Assembly (NCBI GenBank): GCA_017893485.1
Contig: CM030360.1
Span: 8,402,095-8,466,094, forward strand
Direction of reading: 5' to 3'
DNA: 64,000 bases
Source of the DNA: Hemerocallis citrina
Lineage: Eukaryota; Streptophyta; Magnoliopsida; Asparagales; Asphodelaceae
The notes beneath the pieces were generated by a model, which made no database searches, was not told the DNA's origin, and was given only the letters and a program-made list of their open reading frames with translations. The first letter of the stretch is position 1. Every line of letters starts with the position of its first letter. The position numbers and the translations under genes are program-made. Of the stretch, positions 24,076 to 35,089 are shown one piece after another.

Positions 24076-24627
24076 TTAAAGATTCCTTCTTTTTCTTTGC
24101 TGATTTTTATTTGTCTTAGAGCATGCTGGCATATTCTGTAGTTCTTCCATTTGTTGGAGTATGTGCATAATCTGAGCATAGTCATATATTTTTGGCTGAG
24201 TATAATCATTTGTTCTTGCGACCTCTTCTTCTTCTAGGGCTTTTCCCTGGTCTTGGCTTTTTGGCAAATCCACAATCATCGACGGATTTGATGAGTCTTT
24301 ACCGGCAGCTGTCTGCTCCGAACTAGCCATTGGAATTTTGGACCCAATGATGTCTTTTGTAGCATTCAGATGGGAATGCTCATCACTCTCACCCTTTAAA
24401 TTTAAGACTGAGGGTACAGTCTTTGGTGGAAATCTGGTCTGAAATAATTTTTTTTGTAAATTTGAAATCTTATGGTGCAAGATCTGCTTCTCATGAATCA
24501 AGCTATTAATGTTCTTGTTTAATTTCTTACAAGTTCTAGTCCTTAACAATGATCGTAAAATACAACTTAAACCCAACACTTCAAGAAATAAAATTCTAAG
24601 TAGTAGCAGTCGACTGTAAAAAGTCAT
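24076..24627 (-). CDS. Hypothetical 183-aa ORF upstream of the caulimovirid promoter
   Basis: I do not recognise this protein. The first 28 or so residues are hydrophobic and are encoded by DNA that belongs to the adjacent Tekay-like LTR, so the true viral-side ORF probably starts further in. The middle has a coiled-coil-like stretch (KKLNKNINSLIHEKQILHHK). The C-terminal third is Glu/Gln-rich (QIMHILQQMEELQ) and ends in a basic tail (KNQQRKRRNL). Its place just upstream of the putative promoter would suit the last gene of a pararetrovirus, possibly the poorly known second ORF of florendovirus-like elements. It is open over 183 codons although its surroundings are decayed. A chance ORF or part of another element remains possible. 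Confidence 0.35.
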   Translation of the reverse strand: MTFYSRLLLLRILFLEVLGLSCILRSLLRTRTCKKLNKNINSLIHEKQILHHKISNLQKKLFQTRFPPKTVPSVLNLKGESDEHSHLNATKDIIGSKIPMASSEQTAAGKDSSNPSMIVDLPKSQDQGKALEEEEVARTNDYTQPKIYDYAQIMHILQQMEELQNMPACSKTNKNQQRKRRNL

Positions 24628-26582
24628 CGGTCGACTGTTCAGAGCGAAAGTCCAAAACTTCGAGAAAACATCAAAACAGAGCAGAGGCAGTCGAATGTAA
24701 AAAAATGGGTCTTGACTGTTCCGCGCAAAATTTCAAGAAAATGAGAAAACACAGTAGCCAGGTAGCGACGGTCGACTGTAAAATTCAATCGGTCGACTGT
24801 CGACCTGCAGACTGCAGTTTTTAGTTGTGCACATTTCAACCGATACGGAGTTTTACTTTATGAAAACGAATTCTGTAAAAAGCATATTTCTGATATGATC
24901 AAATACAGCTTATAGGATATACAAAAATCTATAAAAACCAATCAAAACCACTTGAATTAATCAAAATAGCAAATTTGTTGATTCTCTTAAAAAAGAAAAC
25001 GAATTTTTGCATACATCAAAAGTAGAGTTTTTAGGAATTAATTACTCATCGAAATAACTTCGTATTTTGTTCCAAACCATATCAATATCAAAATAAGTTG
25101 AGATATAGTCAAATCCTTCGAAAACACAATAAGACTCAATTTCTTCAAAAACAATGAAAAACGATATTCATGTAAATTGTTTGTTCATGTTCGTGCACCA
25201 AAGGAAACTTCACAAATCCATCGATTAGAAATAACAACATATTCAGATATAATCTTAGTATTCGAGAAATCCAAATTCAAATAAAACCTTTCACAAATTA
25301 TAAAATCCCCAATTTAGTTGTATTACATCAAATCCAATTCAATTTACCTCAAATCCAATTCTCAAGACATGATCTCTTAATTCATTAGCCCTCCTCAAAC
25401 TTCTTCAAACTCAATCACCATTATTAATTTAAGAACATAAACAAATTTAACATTTCCATATTCAAGTTGCGTTCATCCAAACTCAATAATAACAAAAATC
25501 TCATCTTTAAATCAAATTATGCATAACATCCACCATACTCAAACAAACCAGCATAAATCCAAAATAAATAGCCTACTCATGATTCATAATAGGTCATTCA
25601 ACAATCTCAAATCATTCACATGCAATTCTACTCATAAATATCTAGGTTTTCATATAAGGTTCAATTTTAATTCACCAATTCATCCAACCCATCATATATA
25701 TATTCATACCCAAACCCTAGTATGTTTTCTAATAGATGAAACACCACATACAATATTCAAAGAACAAAACAAAACAAATATATCACTCACCTTGTTGAAA
25801 AAATCGAACGAAGACAAATAGAAAATAAGAAAAGCCTTTCCTTCGCAAGAAATCCAAGATCTTCTCTTTAAATCTCCAAGAAATAATAATAATAAAATCC
25901 TTTGTATTGTGCAGCAAAATATGGCTACACTCCACCTTTTAAATAGACTAGAATATAGGTTTTTAGAGTTTTGAACACATTTGCAAAAATACTCCTTTTA
26001 AAATATACATTTACATAATTAGATCTCCATACTAGGAGATTAGTTAAAACCAATTTAATCGAGTTCAAAAATCAAAAAAGACCCCCACTAGCATCAGCCG
26101 ACACTATAGAAAAAAACTCAGAAAATAATTTTGCATTTTCATCCCTTCAAAATAGCAATTTTGCAAAAAGTTCATCTTTTATCAAAACTTGTAAAATAAA
26201 TTAAATTCATCAAAAAAAAAGTAAATTTTTTAACCCTAAGTTGACTAGGCATTATACCCAGTCCAAAAATCCGAAAATCTGGAGTTTTCACTCCAATTGG
26301 TAATTTTGCACAAAAAATCCTTTTTTGTAATATTTGCAAATATGTTCAATAATTATCGGAAAAATCCAAAAAAATCACAAATAATATCTAATAATAAATA
26401 ATGATTTTCCACAAAATAATTTTTGACTTTGAACCTCCCAAGAAAACATTTGCATGTGTTTTGCATGTGTTTTGCACGTGTAAAAAGATAAATCTTCAAA
26501 AAAATATTTATTAAATCACCAAAAATCATTTTAATTCATTTATAAATCTTAAAAATAATATTTAAAAATATGGGATACTACA
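24600..26582 (-). mobile_element. 5' part of a Tekay-like LTR (truncated)
   Basis: Read on the minus strand from 26582, it starts TGTAGTATCCC. It is clearly alignable with the LTR starting at 42152 (shared AAATGAATTAAAATGATTTT and TCTTGGGAGTTCAAAGTCA-like blocks). About 1.8 kb in, it holds three repeats with CAGTCGACTG dyads, as do the other LTRs of the family. The 3' end of the LTR is missing; it meets the caulimovirid remnant around 24500-24610. No target duplication could be paired with 26583-26587. Confidence 0.6.
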
Positions 26583-26961
26583 CTATGAATGTCACAAAAT
26601 ACTTTTTGCCGCTTCTGACCTGCACATATTTTAAATCACACCGATTCGTGTGAATTAGACATAGAGTTTTAGTGTTTCTTTCAACAGAACGGGATGGAGT
26701 TTTAGTGAGTTTGACCTCTGTGCAAACTTCACATTTTGCGCAATTTTCTACCTTAAATTTTGGTAGTAAATTCATGTTAATTAATCTACTAAGAGAATTG
26801 AAATTAACATGGTCTAGTCTTTCATGCCAAACAGAAGAAGACTCAACAACATAAGCAACAAAATTATTTTCATTAATTATAGGAACAATAGATTTTGGGA
26901 TGACTGTCATTACATTGAATTTGAACAGTCCATCCTTAACATACCATTTTCCCAAGTACAC
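26578..26961 (-). pseudogene. Copia-2 GAG-pre-integrase and integrase start
   Basis: The 127 residues include SSVWHERLDHVNFNSLSRL (the H of the zinc-binding HHCC motif and the WH-RLGH-like core). CAKCEVCTEVKLTKTPS supplies the two Cys residues. HTNRCDLKYVQVRSGKKYF is the approach to the first catalytic Asp. The normally acidic 'D' context is altered (HTNRCDL). Reading ends at the junction with the neighbouring LTR. Confidence 0.8.
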
Positions 26962-27257
26962 CCCATTCTTTGAAAGTACAAAAAATCATATGCAAGAACG
27001 ACCCTAAATCCATTCTTGCTTAGTAAAGATCCCGAGACCAAGTTCTTTCTAATATATGGAACGTGCAACACATTGGTTAGTGTTAGTTCCTTGCCTGAAG
27101 TCATCTTCAACACTATCTTCCATGTTCCTTCAATCTTGGAGGTGGAAGAATTACCCATGAACAACTGTTCATCCTTGTTGCATTTCTGGTATGAGATGAA
27201 CATCTCTTTGTCCCGAGCAGATGTGCTTGGTGGCCCCAGTATCTTACCACCACTCAC
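26910..27257 (-). pseudogene. Copia-2 protease to pre-integrase region
   Basis: The 115-residue frame contains [34 protein letters not shown] and [20 protein letters not shown]. These correspond to the region after the aspartic protease D-S-G block in Copia polyproteins (the ...L.NVLHVP...NLVS... signature is characteristic). It overlaps the next fragment in a different frame, showing a frameshift near 26930. Confidence 0.75.
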
Positions 27258-27416
27258 GATGATTGCTTCCCACCAAATTTACCTCTGATACAATAGCACA
27301 GAAGTCCAAGTCAGAGAGACCAATGGACAAGTTTTTAGCAATGTGTGCATGGGATTTGTCATTCCCTTTTGTCTGTCCAGTTCCAGCACGGTTGTTATCT
27401 TTGCTGCGGTAGTCAG

Positions 27417-30400
27417 TGTAACACCCTGAATTCCAAAACAGACCGAATTTGAAGTTCCACAGGATCTTTACACTTCTCTTCGTACAATTTTACAAGGAAA
27501 TTTAAAACTTTCATTACATCAGAGTTACATCTTTAAATTACATTTAAACAGTGGAAGCATTTTACAATAATTACATGAATAAAATGTACAACACTTGAAA
27601 CATTCTTTAAGCAGCTTGCATACTTATTTTTGTCTATCTTTTTACCCTACATAGAAACTGTGGGCTCGTCAGTTCATTCAAGTGACGTAAGGATATCAAT
27701 TTTCTCTTACTTATAAAACACACACTTGTTACAAGCAAAACTACGGGGACTATCCTGTAGATGTCGTGTTGTATTGTGCACTTAGTCCTTAATGCAGTTG
27801 TTATGTTATATGACACTAATGCGCACTTGTTCGGATTCTATGCATCCCATACTACATAGGTCCGATGGCAAGCCCCTAATCATACTTCATCTTATAGGGT
27901 TCAATCCATCGCCATGACTTAAACTACTACGGTGACTACGGTAAGTATCCTAGATTTTCTATGAACTACGAGCCCATGTCCAGGCAATCTGGAGGGGAAT
28001 CCCACGCACTGACATGACGCATCAAGCAAGCAGACTATGGACAAATCAACCTCTGCCATGGAACGATGGCACCACCGGTAGTCACCAAACACCCCACAAG
28101 TGTCGCCACCAGGACGATAATTCCGGAGTAGTGCTCACGCCATGTCATGACGCATTAAGCAGGCAGTCTGTGAATCACTCTCACACCGCCAATCCGATGG
28201 CTCTCATACTCGTGTTTTTCTCTCACTTTCGTCACTTCACCACTATGTATCTTAATCCTTAGTTTATTTGAATCATGAATAAAATCAACCCCTAGAGTTA
28301 GCTCTTTCCTCTATACAGGTCTTAATCAACAGCATGACCAACTTGATCTTTCATCTCAATAATTTAACTCTACAAATTTTAATTCATTCAATTGCTGGTA
28401 ATAGAATTTTAGCTACCCTCTAGTTCGAAATCTCATTTCATGTCCATAGCATTTGTGTATTCATATTTATAAGACTTCTCATAATTCATCAGGATATTTG
28501 ATTTTACTTTCATGCTCAATTTTATGCATAAGACAAATAAATTTATTTTCTAATTTGTCACATTCATAATTCATTCTTTCCACATCATTCTCTTATTCTC
28601 TTTGCCAACACTAAAGCAAACATTCATACCTTCAATTTTCTTTTTATCAAAAATCTCTTTTCGAACTCTTTTAAACAATATACTTTTCTTTATCCAAAAA
28701 TATTTTAAACTAACAATTTAGAATAAGTTCTTTCTTGCAAAAGTCTCGATTTCTCCTTTACACTAGGCCAAGGGTTATAGAAAAAATTTCCCATGAAATC
28801 TGGGTATCAATTAAATCGTCAAGACAGTCGACTGTTAAAGCACAGTCGGTCGACTGCTCTGCGAGGATTAAAACTCAAAAATTAAAATAGCCACGACAGT
28901 CAACTGCTAGGACATAGTCGGTCGACTGTTCTGTGATGATTAAAAACTCAAAATTAAAATAGTCAGGACAGTCTATACGGTCGACTGATCAGTAACTAAA
29001 GTCCGAAATTTGGAACTTATACAGTAACTCAAGATTTTCCAAAACACCATTTAACTCTTATTTTCCATATAAAGTACCTCTCTTTTTTTCTACAATGTAC
29101 ATAAAAAAAATCACATAATGTTCTATTAACAATTTCATGTTCATTTCTCTCCACAATTAACATACAACTTTAGGATTATTTAGCATCAATCACACTAATC
29201 ATGAATAAGCATAATTTACTAACTACTCTTATTTTAATAATGTAGAGATTCTCACAATTAGCATTTTTCACATACACATATTTTTTTAAAATTGCACTTT
29301 TTCCCTAAACACAAATATTTCGACATAGAGAAACATTCATTCTAATTTAGCATGCTAGATCAATTTTCCAAATATCACAACAACAAACATATTATTCAAT
29401 CAAATTCACTTTTTCATTTCATACAATTTCACATATGTTCCATTTTTACCTTGAGAGGTAATCAATCTTTTGCCAATTGACGTTCTTTCATAATCTTCTC
29501 TGATTACTGATTTGAGCGTCGGAGGGTGCGTCACCGGGATCAACCCCGGTGTATCACACTTTTTGCATGTGAACGGCGGGAGTCAACGGTCAAACTCCGG
29601 TGAGAAGATTCCAGGTTCTTGCTATTCAGTTTTCCTAAGAATCCACAAATACTATCTGTTTGCCCCCACACCAGATTTAGCGGTAACACATGGTATTATC
29701 AAAGAGCAATATTTCCACATATTTAATCTTGCATGATTAGAACACCACCTAGCATTATACTACTTAGAAGTTAGAGAAAATTGCTCACCTTATTGGAGAG
29801 AAAACGAAAAGAACTCCTAAAAACTCCTAGATTGATCAAAAGAGGCCTTCTCTTCCTAGTTTGCGCCACCACAAAGTCTCTTCCTCCTTACACTTAGTGA
29901 AACCCGAGCCTCCCTTTGGTGAAGTAGCCGTCCTCCAAGGTGCAAGGCGGAACACACACAAACTAAATGCTCTCAATCTTTTACTCTTTCTCAATCTTTT
30001 TACTCCCCTATATATTTCTTTCTTTCGTTACAAAAAAAATTCTTAGTGTTGTATGCATAAAGTGTGGGGGTATTTATGCTAGTTTTAGGGTGGAATGGAT
30101 GGCTAGGATTGCATTAGGTGGTTGTAGATGAATGGCTAGGATACAATGGGAAGTTGTAGCAACCACCCATGAACACAAAAAACCACCACTCTACTAATTC
30201 ACACCCCCACTCTCTCTCTCATGCAATCCGGCCAGGAAGGGTGTGCAAAGCACACACACGTACAAGCACGTGTCTCAACTCGTGTCCCCCAATTAAAGTT
30301 GTACATTATAAATTAATTAATTATCTATTATTTGAGTCTACACTACAAGTTAGACTAAAATAAAGATTAATTAAATTACATGGGCTCACTAATGGGTCAA

Positions 30401-30615
30401 GAGACTGTGGGCTCTACTAATTTAATTTAATTAACTAACTAATGTGGGCTACAAAGGACAAAATAGGCTTAGGATTAAATTAGGCTTTCTAAAAGAGAAA
30501 ATAAATGAGGATGAAATTTTTTTTTTAGAAATGCATGCAAAAATTTTTACGTGCACAACACGTAAAATCAAACAACTTCAAATATGAATAAAATTTGAAA
30601 ATCCAGGGTGTTACA
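27417..30615 (-). mobile_element. Solo LTR, Tekay/Del-type, 3199 bp
   Basis: Ends are TGTAACACCC (27417-27426) and GGGTGTTACA (30606-30615). The target duplication GTCAG is perfect (27412-27416 and 30616-30620). There is no internal domain, so it is a solo LTR left by recombination between two LTRs. Similarity of its left end to the right end of the 1-6782 LTR sets the orientation as minus. Around 28830-29000 are three repeats with CAGTCGACTG dyads. It also contains a piece of a different LTR (29453-29688). It lies exactly in the CCHC zinc-knuckle coding region of Copia-2. Confidence 0.93.
29453..29688 (-). repeat. Fragment of a Tat-type (Retand-like) LTR inside the solo LTR
   Basis: The plus strand closely matches the complement of the start of the Tat-A LTR (43922-44157). 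It runs from GGTAATCAATCTTTTGCCAA through the GGAGGGTGCGTC and CCACACCAGATTTAGC blocks to the terminal GGTAACA. Only about 236 of 568 LTR bases are present and no target duplication is apparent. Confidence 0.8.
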
Positions 30616-31473
30616 GTCAGAGATTTTGTGCCCCGGCTTACCACACTTGTGGCATTTTTGAGTAAACTTCTTTGCGGTAGGTTCTTTGTTCAAGGCCTGT
30701 GGCAAGAACTTCATCTTTTTGCCTTTCTGTTCGTACTCCACCATGTTGGCCTTTTCTATGGACTAATTTTCATAGGACTTGTCAGCCTTGCGATTCTCCT
30801 CTTCAATCCGCAACCTGACAATCAGGTCGTCAAGCAACATCTCTTTTCGCTTGTGCTTGAGGTAGTTCTTGAAGTCCTTCCATTCAGGTGGAAGCTTCTC
30901 AATGAACGCTGCAACCTGGAATGGTTCACATAGCGTCATGTTCTCTACAGCGATTTCGTGCAATATCGCCTACAGTTCCTGAATTTGACTCACAACTGTC
31001 TTGGAGTCAACCATCTTGTAGTCCAGAAATTTGCCAACTACAAACTTCCTGGAGCCGGCATCTTCTGTTTTGTACTTCTTCTCCAAAGACCCCCACAGAA
31101 GTTTGGAAGTCTTGAAGACACAGTAGACATTGTAGAGCGGGTCTACCAAGCCGTTCAGGATGTAGTTTCTGCAAAGATAATCACCCTGGGTCCATGCATC
31201 AATCGCAACAACGGAGTGCGCATCCATAGGTGCCAGTATAGGGGCAGTTTCAGTGAGAAACCTGTCCAGCTTCAAGGTGGTCAGGTAGAGCTGCATCTTC
31301 CCTTGCCACTTCTTGAATCCAGTTCCATTGAACTTTTCTGATTTTTCTCCCACAGTTATATGTGTTAGCAGAACGACCGTTTGTGACGCAACCGATTGTG
31401 CAGTCACATTTTGGGTCACTGGTGTTTGTGCACTGAGAAGTTCACTGACATTTTCGTTTTGTGTGTTTTCCAT
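30616..31473 (-). pseudogene. Copia-2 gag (capsid and nucleocapsid)
   Basis: Gag would form the retrotransposon particle. The first frame (31473-30970, 167 aa) starts MENTQNENVSELL. It contains EKFNGTGFKKWQGKMQLYL, RNYILNGLVDPLYNVY and KKYKTEDAGSRKFVVGKFL, a typical Tork/Tnt1-type gag core. A break leads into 30963-30763 with EKLPPEWKDFKNYLKHKRKE and VRLRIEEENRKAD. A further frame gives the zinc knuckle CHKCGKPGHKISD, whose coding sequence stops at the solo LTR insertion (30616). The knuckle continues on the far side at 27411. At least two frameshifts are present. Confidence 0.9.
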
Positions 31474-32739
31474 TTTTCTGAAACAGTTAAATTTGAATTG
31501 TTAGTTGTTTGTTTTTCCGAAATGATAACAGTACATGTAAATAATTTTCACAAAAATTGTTAGAATAAAGAAAAATTTTTGCTTAAGATTGTTAAAACTT
31601 GAATTTCATAAAATAGAAAACTGCTAACAATGTTTGTGAAGAAATACAATTACAGGAAATAAAAGACAAACCAGACACTTCAATACAGAGTCGAGATTAA
31701 GATATCTGTCCTTAAAGCAAAATTCGTCTCGTAGTGTGACGGTGATTGACGAATTCCCTTCTAGAATACAACTATATTACCTTTCCCTGAAGAGCATCAC
31801 CCTAGCTGCAGAGATCTCAGCGAACCAGTAGCTGTGTTGTACTCTTAGACTCTGACTCTGAGGAAGAAGAAGAAGGAGATTTGAAAACTTTGTGTACTTG
31901 CAGGCAAAAATCACTGGCCTTATAGGAGAAGAATAATAACTGAAGGGTCCATTACTCTGTAACAGCAGAGTAATGGTTCGAAAAACGTAACTGATGAGCC
32001 ATTACTCTGCTGTTACAGAGTAATTGTACCAGTTACAGAATTTGAAAAGCCTCAACAGTAAACTGGAAAAATTTTGCAGCGGGCAAAAAAAATATAGGCC
32101 AGAGCCAAGCCAGACCAGCCCAAGTCGAGGCCAAACCAGACCACACCAAACCAAACCAAACCAGGCCAGGGCCGGGCACGCATTTGTAATTTTGTCTAGG
32201 TCCTCTCTCCACTACACGTTAGTGGTAATCCCAGGGCTACGCCCTTTAGTCCATTTCTTTAGCTTATATATTAGAGAAACCTTTCCCATCTTCCGATGTG
32301 GAACTATCCATTCCAAAATTTCAAGTTAATACATTTCGAGTACCTAACTTTGGACCTACATTTCTCATTCATACGGAAATCGTTTTGGCAAATGAGTACA
32401 TTACGGAATAGTACTCGACGAGAGGAACGTAATCCAATCACTTTCCGGCGCCGCCGGTGGCCAGAGCCCACCAGAATCCGGCCCGAAAAATATGCCAAAA
32501 ATATTTCCAACAGCTGTAAGAACTGCTATGCTATGTTTTATGTAAGTTGTGATGTTGCCGTTTTGTATCTTGGATGATTATCTATAAATTAGAGTATGGA
32601 AATGGATTTTATGGAAATTTGAGGTATGAGAAGCATCTCATGTTTGTTGATAGCATGGAGTAAAGTTTCTGTATTCGATGATTAATATTTTGCTGAATGA
32701 GAGATTGTGTATGTTGATAGCATGTTTTAATATTTAAGA
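31474..32739. other. Probable Copia-2 leader/LTR and undefined sequence
   Basis: This region is upstream of the gag start on the minus strand. It contains a pair of nested inverted repeats (31949-32026), a low-complexity CCAAACC-rich stretch (about 32090-32170) and a Ser/Arg-type GC patch (32440-32490). I could not find paired LTR ends. Small ORFs (31313-31504, 32024-32329, 32296-32577) look spurious. Confidence 0.4.
31949..32026. repeat. Nested inverted repeats (double hairpin)
   Basis: 31949-31976 is a near-perfect hairpin (CCATTACTCTG ... CAGAGTAATGG). 31999-32026 is a second hairpin that is the reverse complement of the first, with one mismatch at its end. The two can therefore fold singly or pair with each other. 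Confidence 0.9.
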
Positions 32740-32995
32740 TGTTATAAAATAATATAATAATAAACAAAGGAAATAGAGACAAGAGGAAAGAAGATTATTC
32801 TCATTCATAATATTTTCATCTCACATACAAATGATTCACCCAATGGCCTATTTATAGGCTTACGAAGAATACAAAGAGACAATTACATAATTATTACATA
32901 TGAATAAATATGAATGAATGCAATGTGGTGGTGGAGAATGTGGAAAGAGTGGAGGGAAGTTCAATAGACAATTCACACTTAATTTATTTGTAACA
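32740..32995 (-). repeat. Copia-3 3' LTR
   Basis: Plus-strand ends are TGTTATAAAATAATATAATA and TTATTTGTAACA. A TATAAATA is readable on the minus strand near 32848-32858. It pairs with 37500-37750. Confidence 0.85.
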
Positions 32996-33004
32996 CTCCC
33001 CCTT

Positions 33005-33960
33005 GAATGTCTATTGAATGTAAATAAGAATATGCCTCGTTAAAACATTACTAGGTAAAACCCAAATGGGAAAAACCCTAGTGAAGGAAAAAGAGTACAT
33101 AATCTTTAACAATGATATGCAATGAAGATGCTACCTCGTTAAAAACCTTACCAAGAAAACCCAGTGGGACAAAACTTGGTGAAGGGAAAAAGAGTGCAGC
33201 GCATATCATCTCTCCCCCTGACGAGATCATCTGATTAGGACTTTCAAAAGTCGTATCTTGAATCTCGATCAATTCTAGCATCCTTTCCAAAAGTTGAGGT
33301 GATAGGGTCATAGCGAGCAATCTTCTCGATTGTCGTTTGATTCTATTTGGTTAACAATGATTTCATCCTTTTAATTGAAACATGAGTGAAGAAGAATTCT
33401 GGTGAAATATGTTTCGGCTGATCGCCTTTGATGTAACCCTCCTTTTATTGAGCTTTAAAGCTGTATTATCTTCAAATAACGTTGTGATTACTTCTTGATC
33501 AATTGAGGATGACACGTTCTCCAAATATATTAAGAAGTTAAACCGATCAAACAAACACATCTATGCCTTGCCTCACATGGAGCCAATATCTCTTGATTGA
33601 TATCTGGCTTTATAATGATATGATAAATACTCAGTCCAATGACTTCGAGTTGGTGAGGACTTCATCTTACTAGTAAACCAACCTTCAAATGTTTAATTTG
33701 ATAAACCTGGAAACAAAAATGATGACAAAACAAGAAATTTGCTTATCCAAGGTCTTTTCGTCTTAAGATATTTCTTTAAACATTGCACAGCTTGTACAAC
33801 TCTTCAGGAGTTCCAACAGACTTTGACCTTGAATATTTAATAAATATATGTGAGCTTATATGACCATTATTATGGTCCCCTTTATCGAAAACTCACTAAG
33901 ATGGTTATATCATATTTGTTCCGATTGTTTTAATCCATACAAAACTTTGTTTAACTTAAC
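33005..33960 (-). pseudogene. Copia-3 RT/RNase H remains
   Basis: This is where the rest of RT and RNase H would lie. Only short open pieces (33560-33363, 33320-33078) and scattered similarity remain, with many stops. Function is lost. Confidence 0.35.
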
Positions 33961-35089
33961 TGGGTAAATTTTCCTGGGAATTATCATTATGTGCTTCTGG
34001 CACTTTTAAATCCTTCAGGGATTTTCATATATATATATCATGGTCTAACGAACCATACAAATAGGCCGTGACCACATCCATGAGGCGCATTTCAAGTCTT
34101 TCATGCACTACCAGACATATCAAATATCAAAATATTATTGCATCCACCACAGGAGAATATGTCTCTTCATAATCAACACCATGCATCTGGGTAAAACATT
34201 GTGCGACAAGTCGTGCTTTATATTTAGTAATCTCATTTCGTTCATGTCTTTTTCGTACAAATACCCATTTATAGCTTACTGGTTTGATCTCTTTTGGTGT
34301 TCGAACTACAGGTCCAAAAACTCCTCGTTTTTCAAACGAGTCTAATTCAGACTTAATTGCCTCTTTCCATTTTGGTCAATCATTTCTATTTTTACACTCT
34401 TCCACAGAGGTAGGTTCATGATCCTCGTTTTCATTTATGATATCGCGCGCTATATTATATACAAAAATATTGTCGACAATTATATTATTCCGGTCCCATC
34501 TTATTCCCGTAATGACATAGTTAATCGAGATCTCTTCATTTTCATTAATTTTAGGTACCTGATTCTCTTCATTATTAACTATGTCAATGGTCACTTCTGG
34601 AGAGACATCCTCGATTTGATAATCATAGTTATTTGCTCCTTTTCTTTTTCGAGGATGTTTATCTTTGGAACCAAGTGGTCTACCACGCTTCAAGCGTGCC
34701 TTAAACTCACTAGCAATTATAGGTTGTCCTTCAAGGACATCAATTTTGACAGGAGCATTTACAGCTGAAATATGAGATTTTGTTATTCTTTTGTAGTCAG
34801 TAAATGCGTCTGGCAGTTGATTTGCAATACCTTGTAAATGAATTATCCTTTGAACTTCTAATTCACTTTCTTTTGTTCGAGGATCTAAACTTTTCAATGA
34901 TAATTCATTCCATGAAATCTCTTTTTCGAACTCTTTATTATCTCCCCCTAATGTTGGGAATAGTGATTCATCAAAGTGACAATTTACAAACCTTGCAGTA
35001 AACAAATCACCAGTCGTCGGTTTAATATACTTGATTATAGATGGAGATTCATACCCAACATATATTCCCGTCCTCCTTTGAGGTCCCAT
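33960..35089 (-). pseudogene. Copia-3 integrase C-terminus, linker and RT start
   Basis: A 237-residue frame (35089-34376) starts GPQRRTGIYVGYESPSIIKY (the Copia integrase C-terminal GIFVGY-like box). It continues with FDESLFPTLGG and the basic linker RLKRGRPLGSKDKHPRKRKG. A stop at 34376 (TGA) is followed in the same frame by an RT start (WKEAIKSELDSFEKRGVF, YKARLVAQCFTQMHGVDYEE, YSPV). The RT reading decays below about 34000. The in-frame stop at a position where the family has Trp is a G-to-A type change. Confidence 0.85.

Larger units (their letters stand above)
22292..24600 (-). pseudogene. Endogenous caulimovirid: ORF1 start, leader, promoter and a 3' ORF
   Basis: This is the other half of the viral remnant, upstream of 8174 on the minus strand. 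Reading down the minus strand it holds an ORF of unknown function (24627-24076), a promoter-like region near 23.7-23.9 kb and a leader of about 800 bases. A tRNA-Met primer site follows (22861-22851), then a decayed Lys/Glu/Leu-rich coding stretch (about 22800-22290) with many stops. This order (3' gene, promoter, leader with primer site, first ORF, movement protein) is that of a circular pararetrovirus genome. No coat, RT or protease region is present in the window. The right border with the neighbouring LTR is uncertain (24500-24610). Confidence 0.5.
26583..31473 (-). mobile_element. Tork/Tnt1-like Copia element (Copia-2), truncated and split by a solo LTR
   Basis: The gag-pol reads on the minus strand: gag 31473-30616, then after the nested solo LTR (27417-30615) the end of gag, protease region and integrase start at 27411-26583. 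The element is cut at 26583 inside the integrase core by the truncated Tekay-like LTR. RT and RNase H are absent from the window. Its 5' LTR or leader should lie within 31474-32600, but I could not define its borders. Confidence 0.8.
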
